A program made the position numbers and the translations under genes. A stretch of DNA of 64,000 nt from Gracilaria vermiculophylla (taxonomy: Eukaryota; Rhodophyta; Florideophyceae; Gracilariales; Gracilariaceae), in NCBI GenBank assembly GCA_019155205.2, contig JAHNZQ020000308.1:1872285-1936284 (forward strand). Direction: 5' to 3'. How positions within the stretch are numbered: position 1 is the first letter of the stretch; each line of letters opens with the position of its first letter. Below, piece by piece: positions 42,455-53,386 of this stretch. Below the pieces are notes generated by a model. The model saw only the letters and a program-made list of their open reading frames with translations, ran no database searches and was not told the origin of the DNA.

Positions 42455-43705
42455 ATGACATTGCGGACGTGGCTGATAGGGTTGGGGTGGTTTGCGTTGG
42501 TGGTGGGCGACAGCGATGCCTCTAAGGCGCCAAATCGACAGGAGCAAGACTGCGGAGTGCTGCTGTCGCAGCTGACAGCAGCGTGCGGTAGCGCAAAGCA
42601 CTCGCGTGAGACATGGTGCTGCCGCGCGCTGGTGGCTTGGAACGACGCCAAATGTTGGTGCGAGAAGAACGCGCTGCGCGCGGCGCAAAATGTGGCGATG
42701 GATCAGTACGCGTTCCAGCTGAGAATGGGGAGGTGCAATGTGTCGTCATTCTACCACGGTGACATTGCTCTGCCCAACTCGGCGAGAGCGGTGCTGCGCA
42801 GCACGTGCGGCGACGCGCACGCGGCTGCGCGTGGAGGAGGCGACGAGGAGGAAGGTTGCGCAAACATGCGCGCGCCGCTGCTGCGGCAGCTGCGTGTTGA
42901 TTCGCTGTATCGACTGCAACAATCTGACGTGCAGCATCTCGAAAACATGGCGCAGTGGTCGGCGCAGATGGACGCGCTATTGGCTGCGGACGCATGGCTG
43001 TTGTCCATCGGGCTGTCGTTCTCGTACCCGCGTACGAACGTGAAGCGGTACCTGGCGCAGCGCAGCTCGCTGCTGAAAGGCGCTCTGTGGCGCGCGAGCA
43101 TTGACGGCGACACGATGGCGTGGAAAGGGGCGCGCCTGGTGAGCTTCGCGGCGGTGACGGACGTGGGCGATTTTTCGCTGTGGCGCTTCGTGTTCGTGCG
43201 CTTCGAGCGCTGCTCCAGCCGCATGCGCTCCGTGGTGGTGCAGGAGCAGGAGGCGGTGGCGCACTTTGCGCAGTTCGTGTACGTGGAGCCGGCGGCGCCG
43301 CAGCTGTGGGCGGAGCTGGGGGGGGCCGCGCGCTGGTGCCGGCAGGTGGCGGCGGCGTGCGGGGGGCGGCGCTTCCCGTACGGCAGCGCGGCCGACTGCG
43401 AGCGCTTCGCGCGCGAGCTGCAGGCGCGGCGGCGGCTGACGTGCGCGCGCCACGGCGAGCTGAGCTCGGTCGTCGCGCTGCACGGCGACACGCTCAGCTG
43501 CCGCGGCATGTATCTGCGGCTGGCGCGCGCGCGCGCGCGCTTCTGCCGCGCGCTGGGGCGCCGCGCGCTGGGGCGTTGCCGCGCCGCCGGCTGCCCCGCC
43601 GCGCGCTACAACGACTTTTTCGCCGAGAAGAATCCTCGATACGAGTCGCCCGCCGGCTTTGTGTGCGCGCGCGCGCGCTGCGCCGAGCGCTGGCCGCTCG
43701 CGTGA
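42455..43705 (+). CDS. Secreted protein with 8-Cys-like N-terminal motif, function unknown
   Basis: 416 residues, ATG at 42455. A signal peptide is clear (MTLRTWLIGLGWFALVVG). The first ~100 mature residues carry Cys spaced as C-x10-C-x10-CC-x10-CWC-x24-C, reminiscent of the eight-cysteine motif of lipid-transfer proteins, although a relationship is only suggested. An Asn-glycosylation site (NVSS) and paired Cys later in the chain (WCRQVAAAC, a C-terminal CARARC) also fit a secreted, disulfide-bonded protein. The 3' half is extremely GC-rich and Arg/Ala-rich, with long open frames in other frames, so its C-terminal boundary depends on the signal-peptide frame being right. No intron. An extracellular or cell-wall protein is the likely role. 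Confidence 0.65.
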   Translation: MTLRTWLIGLGWFALVVGDSDASKAPNRQEQDCGVLLSQLTAACGSAKHSRETWCCRALVAWNDAKCWCEKNALRAAQNVAMDQYAFQLRMGRCNVSSFYHGDIALPNSARAVLRSTCGDAHAAARGGGDEEEGCANMRAPLLRQLRVDSLYRLQQSDVQHLENMAQWSAQMDALLAADAWLLSIGLSFSYPRTNVKRYLAQRSSLLKGALWRASIDGDTMAWKGARLVSFAAVTDVGDFSLWRFVFVRFERCSSRMRSVVVQEQEAVAHFAQFVYVEPAAPQLWAELGGAARWCRQVAAACGGRRFPYGSAADCERFARELQARRRLTCARHGELSSVVALHGDTLSCRGMYLRLARARARFCRALGRRALGRCRAAGCPAARYNDFFAEKNPRYESPAGFVCARARCAERWPLA

Positions 43706-44202
43706 GCGCGCGCGCGCGAAGGAGGCGCCGTGGCGCGAGGCGCGCGGCGCGCGGCGCGCGGCGCGCGGCGCGCGGCGCGCGGCGCGCGCCGTGCGGCGCT
43801 CGGCGGCGCGCGGCGGCGCGCAGCGGCGCGCGGCGGCACGCAGCGGCGCGCGGTGGCGCGAGGTGGCACGCGACTGCGCAAAGTGGCACGCGGCGGCGCG
43901 CCACGCGCTGTGGCGCGCGGCGGCACGCAGCTCGCCCGCCGCGCGAGCCGCGCATGCGCCGCGGCAACGAGGGCGCGTGCCCCCCCCCCGCGCCGCCCAA
44001 TCAGCGCCGCGCCCATGTAGCGTGTCTCCGCACCCCGCTGCCCACGTCAGGCAACCGTCCTCGTTTCAATACCCCTCCCCCACGCTCGCACTTGTGCGCC
44101 CCGCGCCACTCATCTAACCACCAACCCCTCCCCCCCTCATCCCGTCGTCCGCTCCCTTCCCCCCCCCCTCACCTTCGCACCCACTCCCACAACGTCCCCC
44201 CA
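43706..44202. other. GC-rich low-complexity spacer
   Basis: Contains a GCGCGGC-type low-complexity tract (about 43730-43930) followed by a C-rich pyrimidine leader directly before the ATG at 44203. The open frame that runs through it is a composition artefact. Confidence 0.6.
43730..43930. repeat. GCGCGGC low-complexity tract
   Basis: Irregular short-period GCGCGG/GCGGC repeats over about 200 bp, giving open frames on both strands with Ala/Arg-only translations. Confidence 0.85.
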
Positions 44203-46359
44203 ATGTCCGCGCCCTCCGCGCCCACCCCCGCTCCCGCAGCCCCCACCGCCGCCCGCCCCCGCCGCCCGGGCCGCCCCGCCACCTACGTCTTCGACAAGCC
44301 TGACCACCTCCTCTCCGACAAGGAGCGCAAGCACAAGATCGCCATCGAAAAGCGCCGCATCCGCCAGAACCGCTCCTACCACCGCCGCAAGAAGCAGCGC
44401 ACCGCCGCCCACAAAAACATCATCGCCACCCCCTCCTCCCTGCAGGTCGTTCCGCAGCCCCGCCCGCCCGTCAACCCCCCTACCTTCATCCCTGACTTCT
44501 CACAGAACCCGCTCGACGTGCTGTCCGCCGCCACCCCAGCCCCCTCGCTCTCTCTCTCCTCGGCCCCCTCGCCCCTCTCGGCCCCATCCCCCTCCTCGCC
44601 CATCTCCTCGCTGCTGCCCTTCCCCACTTCCGCCTCCCCCAGTTCCCCTGCGCGCCCGTACCCCCTCCCGTCATTGGAGGCTGTCGAACACATCGATGTC
44701 AGTGTTTCCTCGCCCACTGCCTCGCTGCCGTCCTTCTCGTTCGATTCCGCCCAAGCCCAGCCCTCCGACGACGACCATGACCTCGCCACCGACAAGCTCG
44801 TCACCTCGGCGCTGGCCGTCGCTAAGAACTACGCCCGCCACTCCGTCAAACTCAGCGACGTAATTCAACAGGAGACCGATCTGCGCCGCATGACCGGCAT
44901 CAAATCCATCGTCTTCGAGAACCTGCGTTCCAAGTACATGTCCATGAACTCCAATGCCCAGTCTGCCGTGCGCCACTTTGTCATCTTTCCGCGCACTTTC
45001 AATTTGCGCGCCGCCACCGCTGTTGCTGGCTTTGATGAGGACAAACTCGTCTCAATGCAGGGAGTCATTGACATGCTGATCAAGGCCAACTTTCTCACCA
45101 CCTCCAAGGGCCGCTACGAGCTCAACGAGGCCGCTAGGCTCTTTCTCAACGAGGATCCTACCGTCTTCAGTGACAACGTGGCCAACAGCACCTATGACGT
45201 TGCCCAGAACCGCTTCATTCAGCACTATCGAGCGCAGCTCGGCCGCCTGCAAGACGACGACATCCACCGCGTGGGCTGGGTGCGAGAGGAGGCAATGGCG
45301 CTGTATGACAGCGAAAGAGAGAACATGGACTTCTCTGAATACCTTCTCAATGGTCACAATCAGCAGCTGCGCGAGTTTCTCTCTGCCGGCATCACCGTCA
45401 TGCGCTACTGTGTCAGCGCTGCCAGCCGTGAAAGAGTGCTGCAAAAGGCGCTGGCCGATGATGAGACATCCACCGAGGACGTCTTCGTTGCGCTTGGGGC
45501 GAAGAATGAGGCCGGCTCCGCCGCTCCCCAGCCCTCGGTCTCTTCCACTTCGGCCGAGTCCAAGAGCAACACTTTCGATAAGAGCAATAAGGCTCGATTG
45601 CAGCTTGCCCTCAGTGAGGCTTATTTTGACCAGCTCAAGACGGAGCAGGCGGAAAAGCCCTTGCTGCAGGCTCTCAAGCTTATGGGCGACATTGTTCCAA
45701 ATTGCGAAACGCCAGCGTCGGCCATCGTCGACAGCGTTCTTGTTCTGTTGTTGCTTTCGAATCTGCGTCTCAACAAGAACCGCATCCGAGACGCTCGCGT
45801 GTTGTGTGTCAAGGCGCTGCGCATTCTCGCTGATGCTGGTCTTGGTCGCTCTACGTTTGGCATAAATGCAATGTCGAATCTGGTTACAATATATCTATCT
45901 GAGGGCTTGCTGGAGAAAGCAAAGTCGGTGGCGGACAAATTGCTGGATACTCTCAACACCATGAGATATACGGGAATGCCTATCTATGCCGATGCGCTGG
46001 GCGTCTGTGCCATGGTGTCCATGGCGGCGCAAAGCTACGCCGATGCGGAGAGGCAGTATTGCACAGCGCTGGAAACGGTGAGCAAGTGGGGTTCTAAAGA
46101 CTGGAGCGGAATTCCGATCCAGCATTGCCTTGATCTCGACTTGTGGCTGATGGAGGGATTGGCTGCTGCCATTCGGAAACAAGATCGCGTGGCGGACGCG
46201 GACTCTGTGGCGCAACGCGTTGCAGAAGTGAGAAAAATGCGCGGATTTCCTGGACGTACTGCTTTGCCAGATGGGGTGCGACTTGGAGGTTTGGATCTCG
46301 CGAATCCTTCGCAGATTATAGATGAATCCTCACCCTCTGTGCTGCGGCATCTGTACTAG
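44203..46359 (+). CDS. Basic-region, STAND-type winged helix and TPR protein without NTPase
   Basis: 718 residues from the ATG at 44203, which follows a pyrimidine-rich leader. N-terminus Ala/Pro-rich, then a strongly basic helix at about 40-70 (RKHKIAIEKRRIRQNRSYHR, continuing RKK) that looks like the basic part of a bZIP but lacks an obvious zipper. A Ser/Pro-rich segment follows. At about 250-320 stands a winged helix like those of STAND ATPases: FVIFPRTFNLRAATAVAG, a second helix, then GRYELNEAARLFL. A helical region and at least four TPR-like repeats (from about 464: LQLALSEAYFDQLKTEQAEK; then ALRILADAGLG and DAERQYCTAL) complete it. No Walker A or B motif is present, so the NB-ARC engine is missing. 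It may be a DNA-binding adaptor derived from an NB-ARC-TPR protein; that is inference. Convergent with the PPC decarboxylase gene. Confidence 0.8.
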   Translation: MSAPSAPTPAPAAPTAARPRRPGRPATYVFDKPDHLLSDKERKHKIAIEKRRIRQNRSYHRRKKQRTAAHKNIIATPSSLQVVPQPRPPVNPPTFIPDFSQNPLDVLSAATPAPSLSLSSAPSPLSAPSPSSPISSLLPFPTSASPSSPARPYPLPSLEAVEHIDVSVSSPTASLPSFSFDSAQAQPSDDDHDLATDKLVTSALAVAKNYARHSVKLSDVIQQETDLRRMTGIKSIVFENLRSKYMSMNSNAQSAVRHFVIFPRTFNLRAATAVAGFDEDKLVSMQGVIDMLIKANFLTTSKGRYELNEAARLFLNEDPTVFSDNVANSTYDVAQNRFIQHYRAQLGRLQDDDIHRVGWVREEAMALYDSERENMDFSEYLLNGHNQQLREFLSAGITVMRYCVSAASRERVLQKALADDETSTEDVFVALGAKNEAGSAAPQPSVSSTSAESKSNTFDKSNKARLQLALSEAYFDQLKTEQAEKPLLQALKLMGDIVPNCETPASAIVDSVLVLLLLSNLRLNKNRIRDARVLCVKALRILADAGLGRSTFGINAMSNLVTIYLSEGLLEKAKSVADKLLDTLNTMRYTGMPIYADALGVCAMVSMAAQSYADAERQYCTALETVSKWGSKDWSGIPIQHCLDLDLWLMEGLAAAIRKQDRVADADSVAQRVAEVRKMRGFPGRTALPDGVRLGGLDLANPSQIIDESSPSVLRHLY

Positions 46360-46923
46360 TTTTCCAAGACTTTGATATCAATCTTTTATTACTATAAAAA
46401 TGTAAATATCTCATCCATGACTTTGCTGTTAGTCAATTACTCGAAACTAGTAGGTGCGCTTCATTCGCCTTCTACTTTCAGCCGAAAGTGAAGTTTGGCG
46501 ACGCACGTGCTTCATGAGTGCCAGAGGGGAACACTGCTGTGCGTAATTGTTTTGATGATCGCAGCTGCTTGTGAACAGCACTGCGTATAGCAGGTACACG
46601 CAGACACTTTGAAAGCAAGGTGTGTTCACGTTTAAAGTGATTAGAGCGATGGCATTGGAATTCCAAGCCATAATTGTATTGCCGTTGAACACGCGTGATC
46701 ATAGCTAAAGTAAGGTGCTGTGCATAATGATAGGTGCACCGCAGGTAAGTACAGCAAAGATACGAGTTGGTGCATGCTCGTACAACAACAATGACAAACT
46801 GCTTGACGCCCTCACTCGCGGACTCCCTTCGATTAGGTCACAGCTTTGATGAAATGTAAAAACAAAACACGTTGGCACAGAGGTAAGCCAAACTTTGCTC
46901 GATTTTCTGCGAGAACAAATGCT
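46360..46923. other. Convergent 3' intergenic region
   Basis: About 560 bp between convergent gene ends. No gene recognised. Confidence 0.45.
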
Positions 46924-47538
46924 TTATTTCAATTGGTCCCGCGAGACGGCGCTCAGAATTAATGACACAATAGCCTTCGGTTCTTGCATGGCGCCTTTTC
47001 CCGTGTCGCCGCAGGCCAGTTTTTTGAGGATCGGCTCGATGATGTGCACACCAAACCCGTGCAGCGTTTGAAGCTGTGGCGCTGTTATCGGATGGTCCCA
47101 CATGAATGTATTCATGGCTGGCGCGACGAAGAACGGCTTTTTCTCAGGCCCCGCCAGCGGCCATGCGCGCGCCACGCACGTCAGAAGATTGTCGCAGATA
47201 CCATTTGCCAACTTGGCTAACGTGTTTGCCGAGAGCGGCGCAATCACCAACATGTCGGCCCATTTGCGCAGCTCGATGTGTAGCACAGGATCGGATAGCG
47301 TCCTCCACTTGCGCCATTCGTCCTCGTCTTTCATGCACACTACATGCGGCGTCAAAGGGCGCTCCGCTTCTAGGAAAGCACCCGCGTGTGCGGTGCTGAC
47401 CACTTTGACGGCGGCGCCCTTCGCCACCAGGAGATCCACCAGAAGTGGCACACGAATGGCTGCCACTGAACCGCTCGCTCCAATTAAAATATTCTTGCCG
47501 GACAAACCTTTTGAGCTCTGAGCATGGGCCGCCTCCAT
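46924..47538 (-). CDS. PPCDC: Phosphopantothenoylcysteine decarboxylase (HAL3-type)
   Basis: 204 residues, ATG at 47538, no intron. Flavoprotein signature features: NILIGASGSVAAIR near the N-terminus, the catalytic His in VLHIELRKWADMLVIAPLSA, NTLAKLANGICDNLLTC, the substrate-binding PAMNTFMW motif and the ACGDTGKGAM loop containing the catalytic Cys. This is the plant HAL3/PPCDC arrangement. The enzyme decarboxylates 4'-phospho-N-pantothenoylcysteine to 4'-phosphopantetheine, the third step from pantothenate to coenzyme A, using FMN. All key residues are present, so it should be active. No targeting peptide, so cytosolic. Confidence 0.97.
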   Translation of the reverse strand: MEAAHAQSSKGLSGKNILIGASGSVAAIRVPLLVDLLVAKGAAVKVVSTAHAGAFLEAERPLTPHVVCMKDEDEWRKWRTLSDPVLHIELRKWADMLVIAPLSANTLAKLANGICDNLLTCVARAWPLAGPEKKPFFVAPAMNTFMWDHPITAPQLQTLHGFGVHIIEPILKKLACGDTGKGAMQEPKAIVSLILSAVSRDQLK

Positions 47539-50500
47539 TTGATTTGGACGGGCGAAGAAGCGACTCCGTGCGTGGGTGCATGCGTGCGTGCGTGTGTGAG
47601 TGTAAACTTGTGTCAGTGCGAAGCAGAGAGAAATGTCTGTGTGATCTCTAGCTCGAGATTACTGGTCATCAGGTCCTACTGTAATCGCGGTTTGCGTGTA
47701 AAGTATGCACTCACTCTCCACTAGACGCGCTTGTTCAACACTGCAAGTGAGCTCCTTCACATCTTCGTTGCAATTGAAGATATAGTCAACTTTTTCAGAA
47801 CCAATTTTCGATTTCTACTTGAATAGCGTACGCGTGAAAAACAGTCGAGAACAGTTTCCCAACCACATCCCGCATACCCGCGCGACACGAACAAGCTAAT
47901 AGTTATTTTTGCTCTTTTTTCAATCATTGCCAAAGGACATTTGCTCATTTCTTTCACATGAACATACACGGCAATACTCCATTGGATACATGGGAGGTGG
48001 AATAGACGCGTCAGATGAAAGAGATAAGATTAGGGTTTCAGGTGTACTGAAAACCACGACTTGCTTCCGAATGTAGTGAACTGGGGGGAGTGGCCATGCC
48101 AGCACTCGAATCCGAAGTCACGGTCTTTTGGAGAAAAAACTCTCGTGGTTGCCAGCTGAGCTGTGGCCGTTCATGTGCCCGCCGAGGGCACGATACTGGA
48201 GGTGTAGAAATTCTGATAGTGTCTTTGATCCGCAGCTTGCTGGTACTACACCGTGCAAGAATAGAACTGTCGTTATCCTCCGGCCTTTGGCCCTATGACA
48301 GACAAAGAAGATTATCAAACATAATTGTCAGAGCTTTTAGTTGCGATATCTTAGTTGCACTTTGCCATATTAAGCGTAGAGAGTACTTAAAATGTTGCGA
48401 ATGCCTAACGTGACTCTATTGACATCAGTTTTATTTCTATTGTAGCTCTGTGAGCTCTAATCTACAACCTTTGAAATAGAACGCAAACCCCTTCTGGTAG
48501 GTGTTCCTCACACAAAAATGAAGAACCGCAATAAGCATCTTCGAAATGCCTCGCCGCTGACTTGTTGCCAGGTTTGAGAACGCCAAAGCGCTCATCTACT
48601 TCAACAAAGCTTTTCACGCGCATTAAAAATGACCATAATCCGGAAATGCTTTTTCAAATTATATGCACATATATATGGCGATCGGACGCTTTGTTTTTGC
48701 TTTGTGTGATACAACCAAATATAAATAAGAAAACACACACGCTCATTGTCTCGAGAACTATCAATTCATGTTTCCGACGACAAATATCACGCATAAAACT
48801 CTTTGTATCTCTTTTCTTTCTTTTTCTTACAAGTGCCTCGCAACAATGGTTCAATTTTACTAGCTAGAGCTTGTCAAGTCCTAATGTGGTACCTCGGCGT
48901 ACAAAAATAGACGACCCCATCCAATGGTCGTGAACAAACCTGAGAAATCATTCAAGCAACAGTGCTTTTTCAATTCGATCAAGGCATTGACGATGTGTTT
49001 CGCCTGTTGCCTGGAATCGTTTTTGTTTTGTTGCACTTTACATTGCGGTTTAAAGAGGACTTTCTCGGAGTTGATGATCAAAACAAAGCAGAGGATGGAA
49101 TATGGCTTTGCTTTGTGCTTTTTTGTACAAAATGATAATTCAAATGATGTGAGTGTATTATTTCTGCATGATAAAGCTGAAGGCCAAAGAGCAGCGTTTC
49201 CAGTCGGTCAAGCCATGACAAATCCAGCAATCGAGGTTCCTCCAGATGACAAGAGATTGGTTTCATGTGCAATCATTGTCAGTGGGTGCATAGTGGAACT
49301 AACATCTTGACATGTGCAACAATATAAAGTTTACCAACTTGGTTGCTTTTCCTTATTTTGAGTAGCCGTCGTAAAGCTATTGATGTTTCAACAATACAAT
49401 TATATTTATGATTAAAATCAATGGTTCAGATGAGAATATTGCAGTGCTGCAAACATATGCACCAATGCCACATGGTCACATGAACAAGTCTCAAATATTA
49501 ACGCCTAGTTGGCATTCCTAATTATTGAAATTTTGTGTACTTTTTCCTGAGCATCGCATGTACAACAAAACATCCCAAGTCTTGCTGCATCTGGACATAA
49601 AGCACACGTCCAGGTTCTTTGAATTATCACTCTTATTGACAAGAGAAGTCCTGCAGCTTATGACAATTACACACAGAGACTTGAGTGGACATAAACGTAC
49701 CTGCTTATTTCGAGGGTGTGGCATTCAGACTGAGAGAATTGATTTGTCTCGAATTTCCCAAATCTTTTTTGACAACGGCTCACAATCTCATTGCGCAGTT
49801 TTTTTACAGACAAGCGATCCCTCTGAACACAAGCAGAATATGCTCTGTTGCCAACAATGCAACTGCTCCTCGTGCCCCTCTCATGTCGTGGGTTTTGTAA
49901 AATGCAGGTCCCCAGTGGAACTCATTCCGCCTTGGACTTCCAGACGATGACTGTTATCCCACGTCGTTTGAAATAGTTTAGCTTCGAGTTGTATTCGTGT
50001 AAAGATCATTTGTGAGCAACTTGCGTGCATGTTCCTGACAGTCGTGTTAATTTTTTCATGCTAAGGAAACAATTTCATGAAAATTTGCGCTACGCTTTTG
50101 CAAGGTGACTCAGACAGGGCTCTGTCTTTGGCCACTTGCTGCGCTGATTATTTGTTCTTTTCTAATGCATCGATTTCAGAAAGACTAGTTCGAAATCAGC
50201 AATAACTTTTCGCTTGCTGTGTGCCATTCGAAAGGGCTCCGTGTATGCGCGATCCCTCCGTGATGCTTTCTCGTTCAATTTCAATGATCTTGTTATGATA
50301 GACCTCGACATATTATTTTGACTCTGAGTGCAATCATCTGAAATCGGAGAACAAACCCACTCAAACCTCTTTTGGTACAGCTTGCGGGCAAATGAATCAG
50401 TTTTGATCATTAAATAATCAGGGAGAGATATTTTCCATTCTGTATAAAGTAGTCCTAATATGAACAAAGCTCCGTGAAATAAAGACGAGCATGTTGCGAG

Positions 50501-50598
50501 TGCAAGATCAACGGCTATTGCCATCCATTCCGCATTAGTCTTTAACATCTTAATAAGAAAAAGTTCATGTTACTTATTTCACAACTGTATAGAATATG
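47539..50598. other. AT-rich intergenic region, 3 kb, no gene recognised
   Basis: Several open frames of 100-140 codons (48924-49310 plus, 49525-49950 plus, 50162-50548 minus) show no convincing domain, and stops are frequent. A decayed mobile element is possible around 49525-49950, where two overlapping plus frames have protein-like patches, but nothing specific could be named. Confidence 0.45.
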
Positions 50599-53386
50599 TC
50601 ACATTTTCCACCAAGTTCTTTCAAGAGCTCGAAGAACAACTGTATTGATAATATCCATGTGCTCCTCATTTTTGAGAGCGTAGAAAGCTACTTTGAATGG
50701 TTTGAGGAGCAGTTTTGCAATGCTTGGATGAACTGCAGATGTAAAAGTGCTGACAACCACGCCATTAACGACAATATCTCCGTGCAAAGTGTGTGGATTG
50801 TGCAATCCAGACCCCCTAATTCTAGACACTCCAGTCACAAGTGCACTCCCAATATCGTTTCCAAGTGATAGTTGATCGCCGCTTTTGACCGCGGAGGCTT
50901 TCACTAACTCCCCATTTGCATACACCAAATGCCCGGGTGAGAGTGTCAAAGATGTACCTTCGATAGATGTCTTCAGTTCAAGAAACTCTGCGTCTCTGTT
51001 CGGGTGCTTATGTGAGAAGAAAAAGACTTCGCTGAACTCAGCAGGATGTGCAACCTTCACGCGATCTCCAATACGAAGCAAAGCCATGGGTTTCATTGAA
51101 CCATCCTGCAACTCGACCAGAGCATTAGACGGAAAACAAGAACCCGTTCCGTCATCAATTTCTGTTGATGAGGGCTCAGGGTCAAGAAATAGCTCATCGT
51201 CATCGGCGAACAAATCAGAACTGTGAGGTTCCTCCGTTGTACTTGACGACATATCTGCATCATTGAAATCACCATCTACCAACGCGGTAGGCTCAGGGGA
51301 CGAATCTGTTTCAGTATCATATTAGATGTTAGTAAAATAATAGGATAATGAGTACACAAAAAAAGACAGAGCAGGAACATTACCGGAACGGAAATAACTT
51401 ACAGCCATCTAAAGCAGGGCCCATCTCGTCTGCAAGTATTGAAGGTTCCATTGAGGATTTTTCGAGTGTGTTTGATTCTTCTAATTCAACAGGAGAAGGA
51501 ATCATGAGAACAGATGTAGAGGGTGTAGGCTGAGTTGATGCGGCGATTGGAGCCGAAAAGGTCGTCATTGGAGATGATGCTATAATGACAGGAGAATGGA
51601 CGGAGTGCGAAGGCATTGGAAGCTCTGAAGAATCAGACTCGGTCACGAAGTCGAGTTCAACCGCCAATGGTGATGCACTTGGCGATGCGATGTCAAATTC
51701 GATCTTGGCTGTTGCTGACGGCACTATGGGAGATTCAGAGACAAAGCTGATTACAGCTGGCGCTGGTGATGCCACCGGAGATTCTGTTACAACCTCGACT
51801 TCGACTTGCATCGGTGATGCTCTTGGGGATTCACTCATCGCAATTTCAGGATTTGTACTGGCTACCACGGAATACTCTGGAACCGACTCGGACGGTTCCT
51901 TTTCAAAGTGTTTTTCATGTCTGCCAGGCCCTTCTTTAGAAGACTGTTCCCCGTCAGACTCTTCAGTATAATCGGTACCCATTCCAGTACTTTGAGGAGA
52001 CTCGTTCTCGGAAGCGAAATTATCAATAAACTCAGAAGATTCAGGAGACCTTTCAACTGCGACAGTGTTTCCATCACCTTCAACCAGAACTGTATCGAAA
52101 GATGGAGACGCTGTCGGGGTGCTGGATGCTACCGGCTCGGAGGTCAACACAGGCATTGGCGAAAGCACAGGATCCGGGACGTCTGCAGGTATCGGTGTTT
52201 CGGTTGTTTGGAATATTCCCACTTCTTCTTTGTGTTCTTCAACTTGTTCTTGTGCTTCTTCTTCATGAGCAGTCTCCGTCGAATCAAATGTGTCTTCCGA
52301 CGTGGAGGGTTCGGCAATCGAAGCACTGTTCTCGGCCTCTCGACAGGGAGGTGGGTTCTCACCCTCAAAGAAAGCATATGTGTCTTTCGCGTTGTTACCC
52401 CCACCAAGCACTCGTGCTCCCCCAGCAATCCAGATCGCTCCATTGCAAGAAATGGCTCCTGTTCCGTGACGTGGTTCCGGCAAAGATGGCCCTTGCTGGA
52501 AATTCTCGTTCTCGAGAACATCCACCTCGGTCCAAGCCCGATTGTCGCCTTCGCCGCCGATCAAAAATACTTTGTTGTTATACACAGCAGATACTGTGCC
52601 ACCTCGTGGTCGACTAAGGCTTGTTATTGTACTCCATGTACCCGAACCGAAGTCATAGACATCAACCTCAGCCACAGTATCATCAAAAAACTCTGGTGCT
52701 TCTGATATGGAACGCCGACCACCTGCGACGTAAACTTTGTTATTTCTAACCACAGCATGGCAATGGTCTCGCGCTATGAACGTAAGAAGTTTCGGTTAGA
52801 ATGATTTCAATGTTCAATGATGAAAGTCTCCGCTTCACTTACCATGCGGAATATCAGGCAGTCTCTCCCATTTTCCAGTTTGGGGATCATAGGAGTCGAA
52901 CCAAGGCACAACCATTGCGCCATCACGGTGGCCTCCAACATTTCCCGTGACCAGGTATACTTTTCCGTTGTAGAAGAATGCTCCGCCAGAGCCTCGAGGA
53001 CGAGCTACGGGATCGCCCATGAACCATTCATTAGAGTCTGTACAATAGCGCCATATATTGTTAATCGTCTCTTCATTCGGATAGGGACCAGTCCAAGCAC
53101 CGACTACCCAGATACATTCGTCAGGACCTTGAAATCCTTGAAAATGATGCATCTCAAGAGAGTTTTGCTTTCCTGCACTCCATTCAAGGGTGTCAGAGTC
53201 CAAAATGTGCACGCGGTTCGGACCTCGCCCCCCCAGAAGGCATAGTTTGCTGCCCCCGCATCTGGAGAAGGCCGTCTCTCCTCGTCCAGGATAGGTTCCA
53301 GTCACTGCAACCTTTTTCCAAGAGGCTTCAGCAAAAACAGAGGGAAGTAGGACCAGAGCAACAAGAAACAAGACGTACCAAGCCAT
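50599..53386 (-). CDS. Secreted Kelch protein with C-terminal Hedgehog-type Hint (Hog) domain, three exons
   Basis: Exons 53386-52843, 52773-51403 and 51305-50599 join to 873 residues; introns of 69 and 97 nt start GTAAGT and end TAG/CAG with CTAAC and ACTAAC branch sites. Signal peptide 1-19 (MAWYVLFLVALVLLPSVFA). Residues ~25-320 are Kelch repeats (KLCLLGGRG, KVYLVTG, KVYVAGG, KVFLIGG, AIWIAGG), predicted to fold as a propeller. About 330-690 is a Ser/Pro/Glu/Thr-rich linker full of Ser-Pro steps. From about Cys695 comes a Hint domain: GSCFPSNALVEL with the nucleophilic Cys, LRIGDRVKV, LSPGHLVY with the block-B His, and HTLHGDIVVNGVVVSTF as in the Hedgehog C-terminal motif; ~35 residues follow. 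By analogy with Hedgehog, the Hog domain could cleave itself off at Gly-Ser/Cys695 and perhaps attach an adduct to the Kelch part; activity is inferred. The start is the ATG directly before the signal peptide. Confidence 0.88.

Noticed and set aside
42751..43509. 252-codon minus-strand frame
   Set aside because: A GC-driven shadow of the secreted-protein gene; Ser/Arg/Cys-rich with no domain.
43120..44202. Long upstream extension of the winged-helix/TPR gene frame
   Set aside because: It runs antiparallel in composition through the GCGCGGC tract and overlaps the secreted-protein gene in another frame; its translation is only Ala/Arg-rich. The ATG at 44203 after a pyrimidine leader is a better start.
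49525..49950. Possible relic of a mobile-element protein
   Set aside because: Overlapping plus frames contain protein-like patches, but no catalytic motif or terminal repeat could be found, so no element is called.
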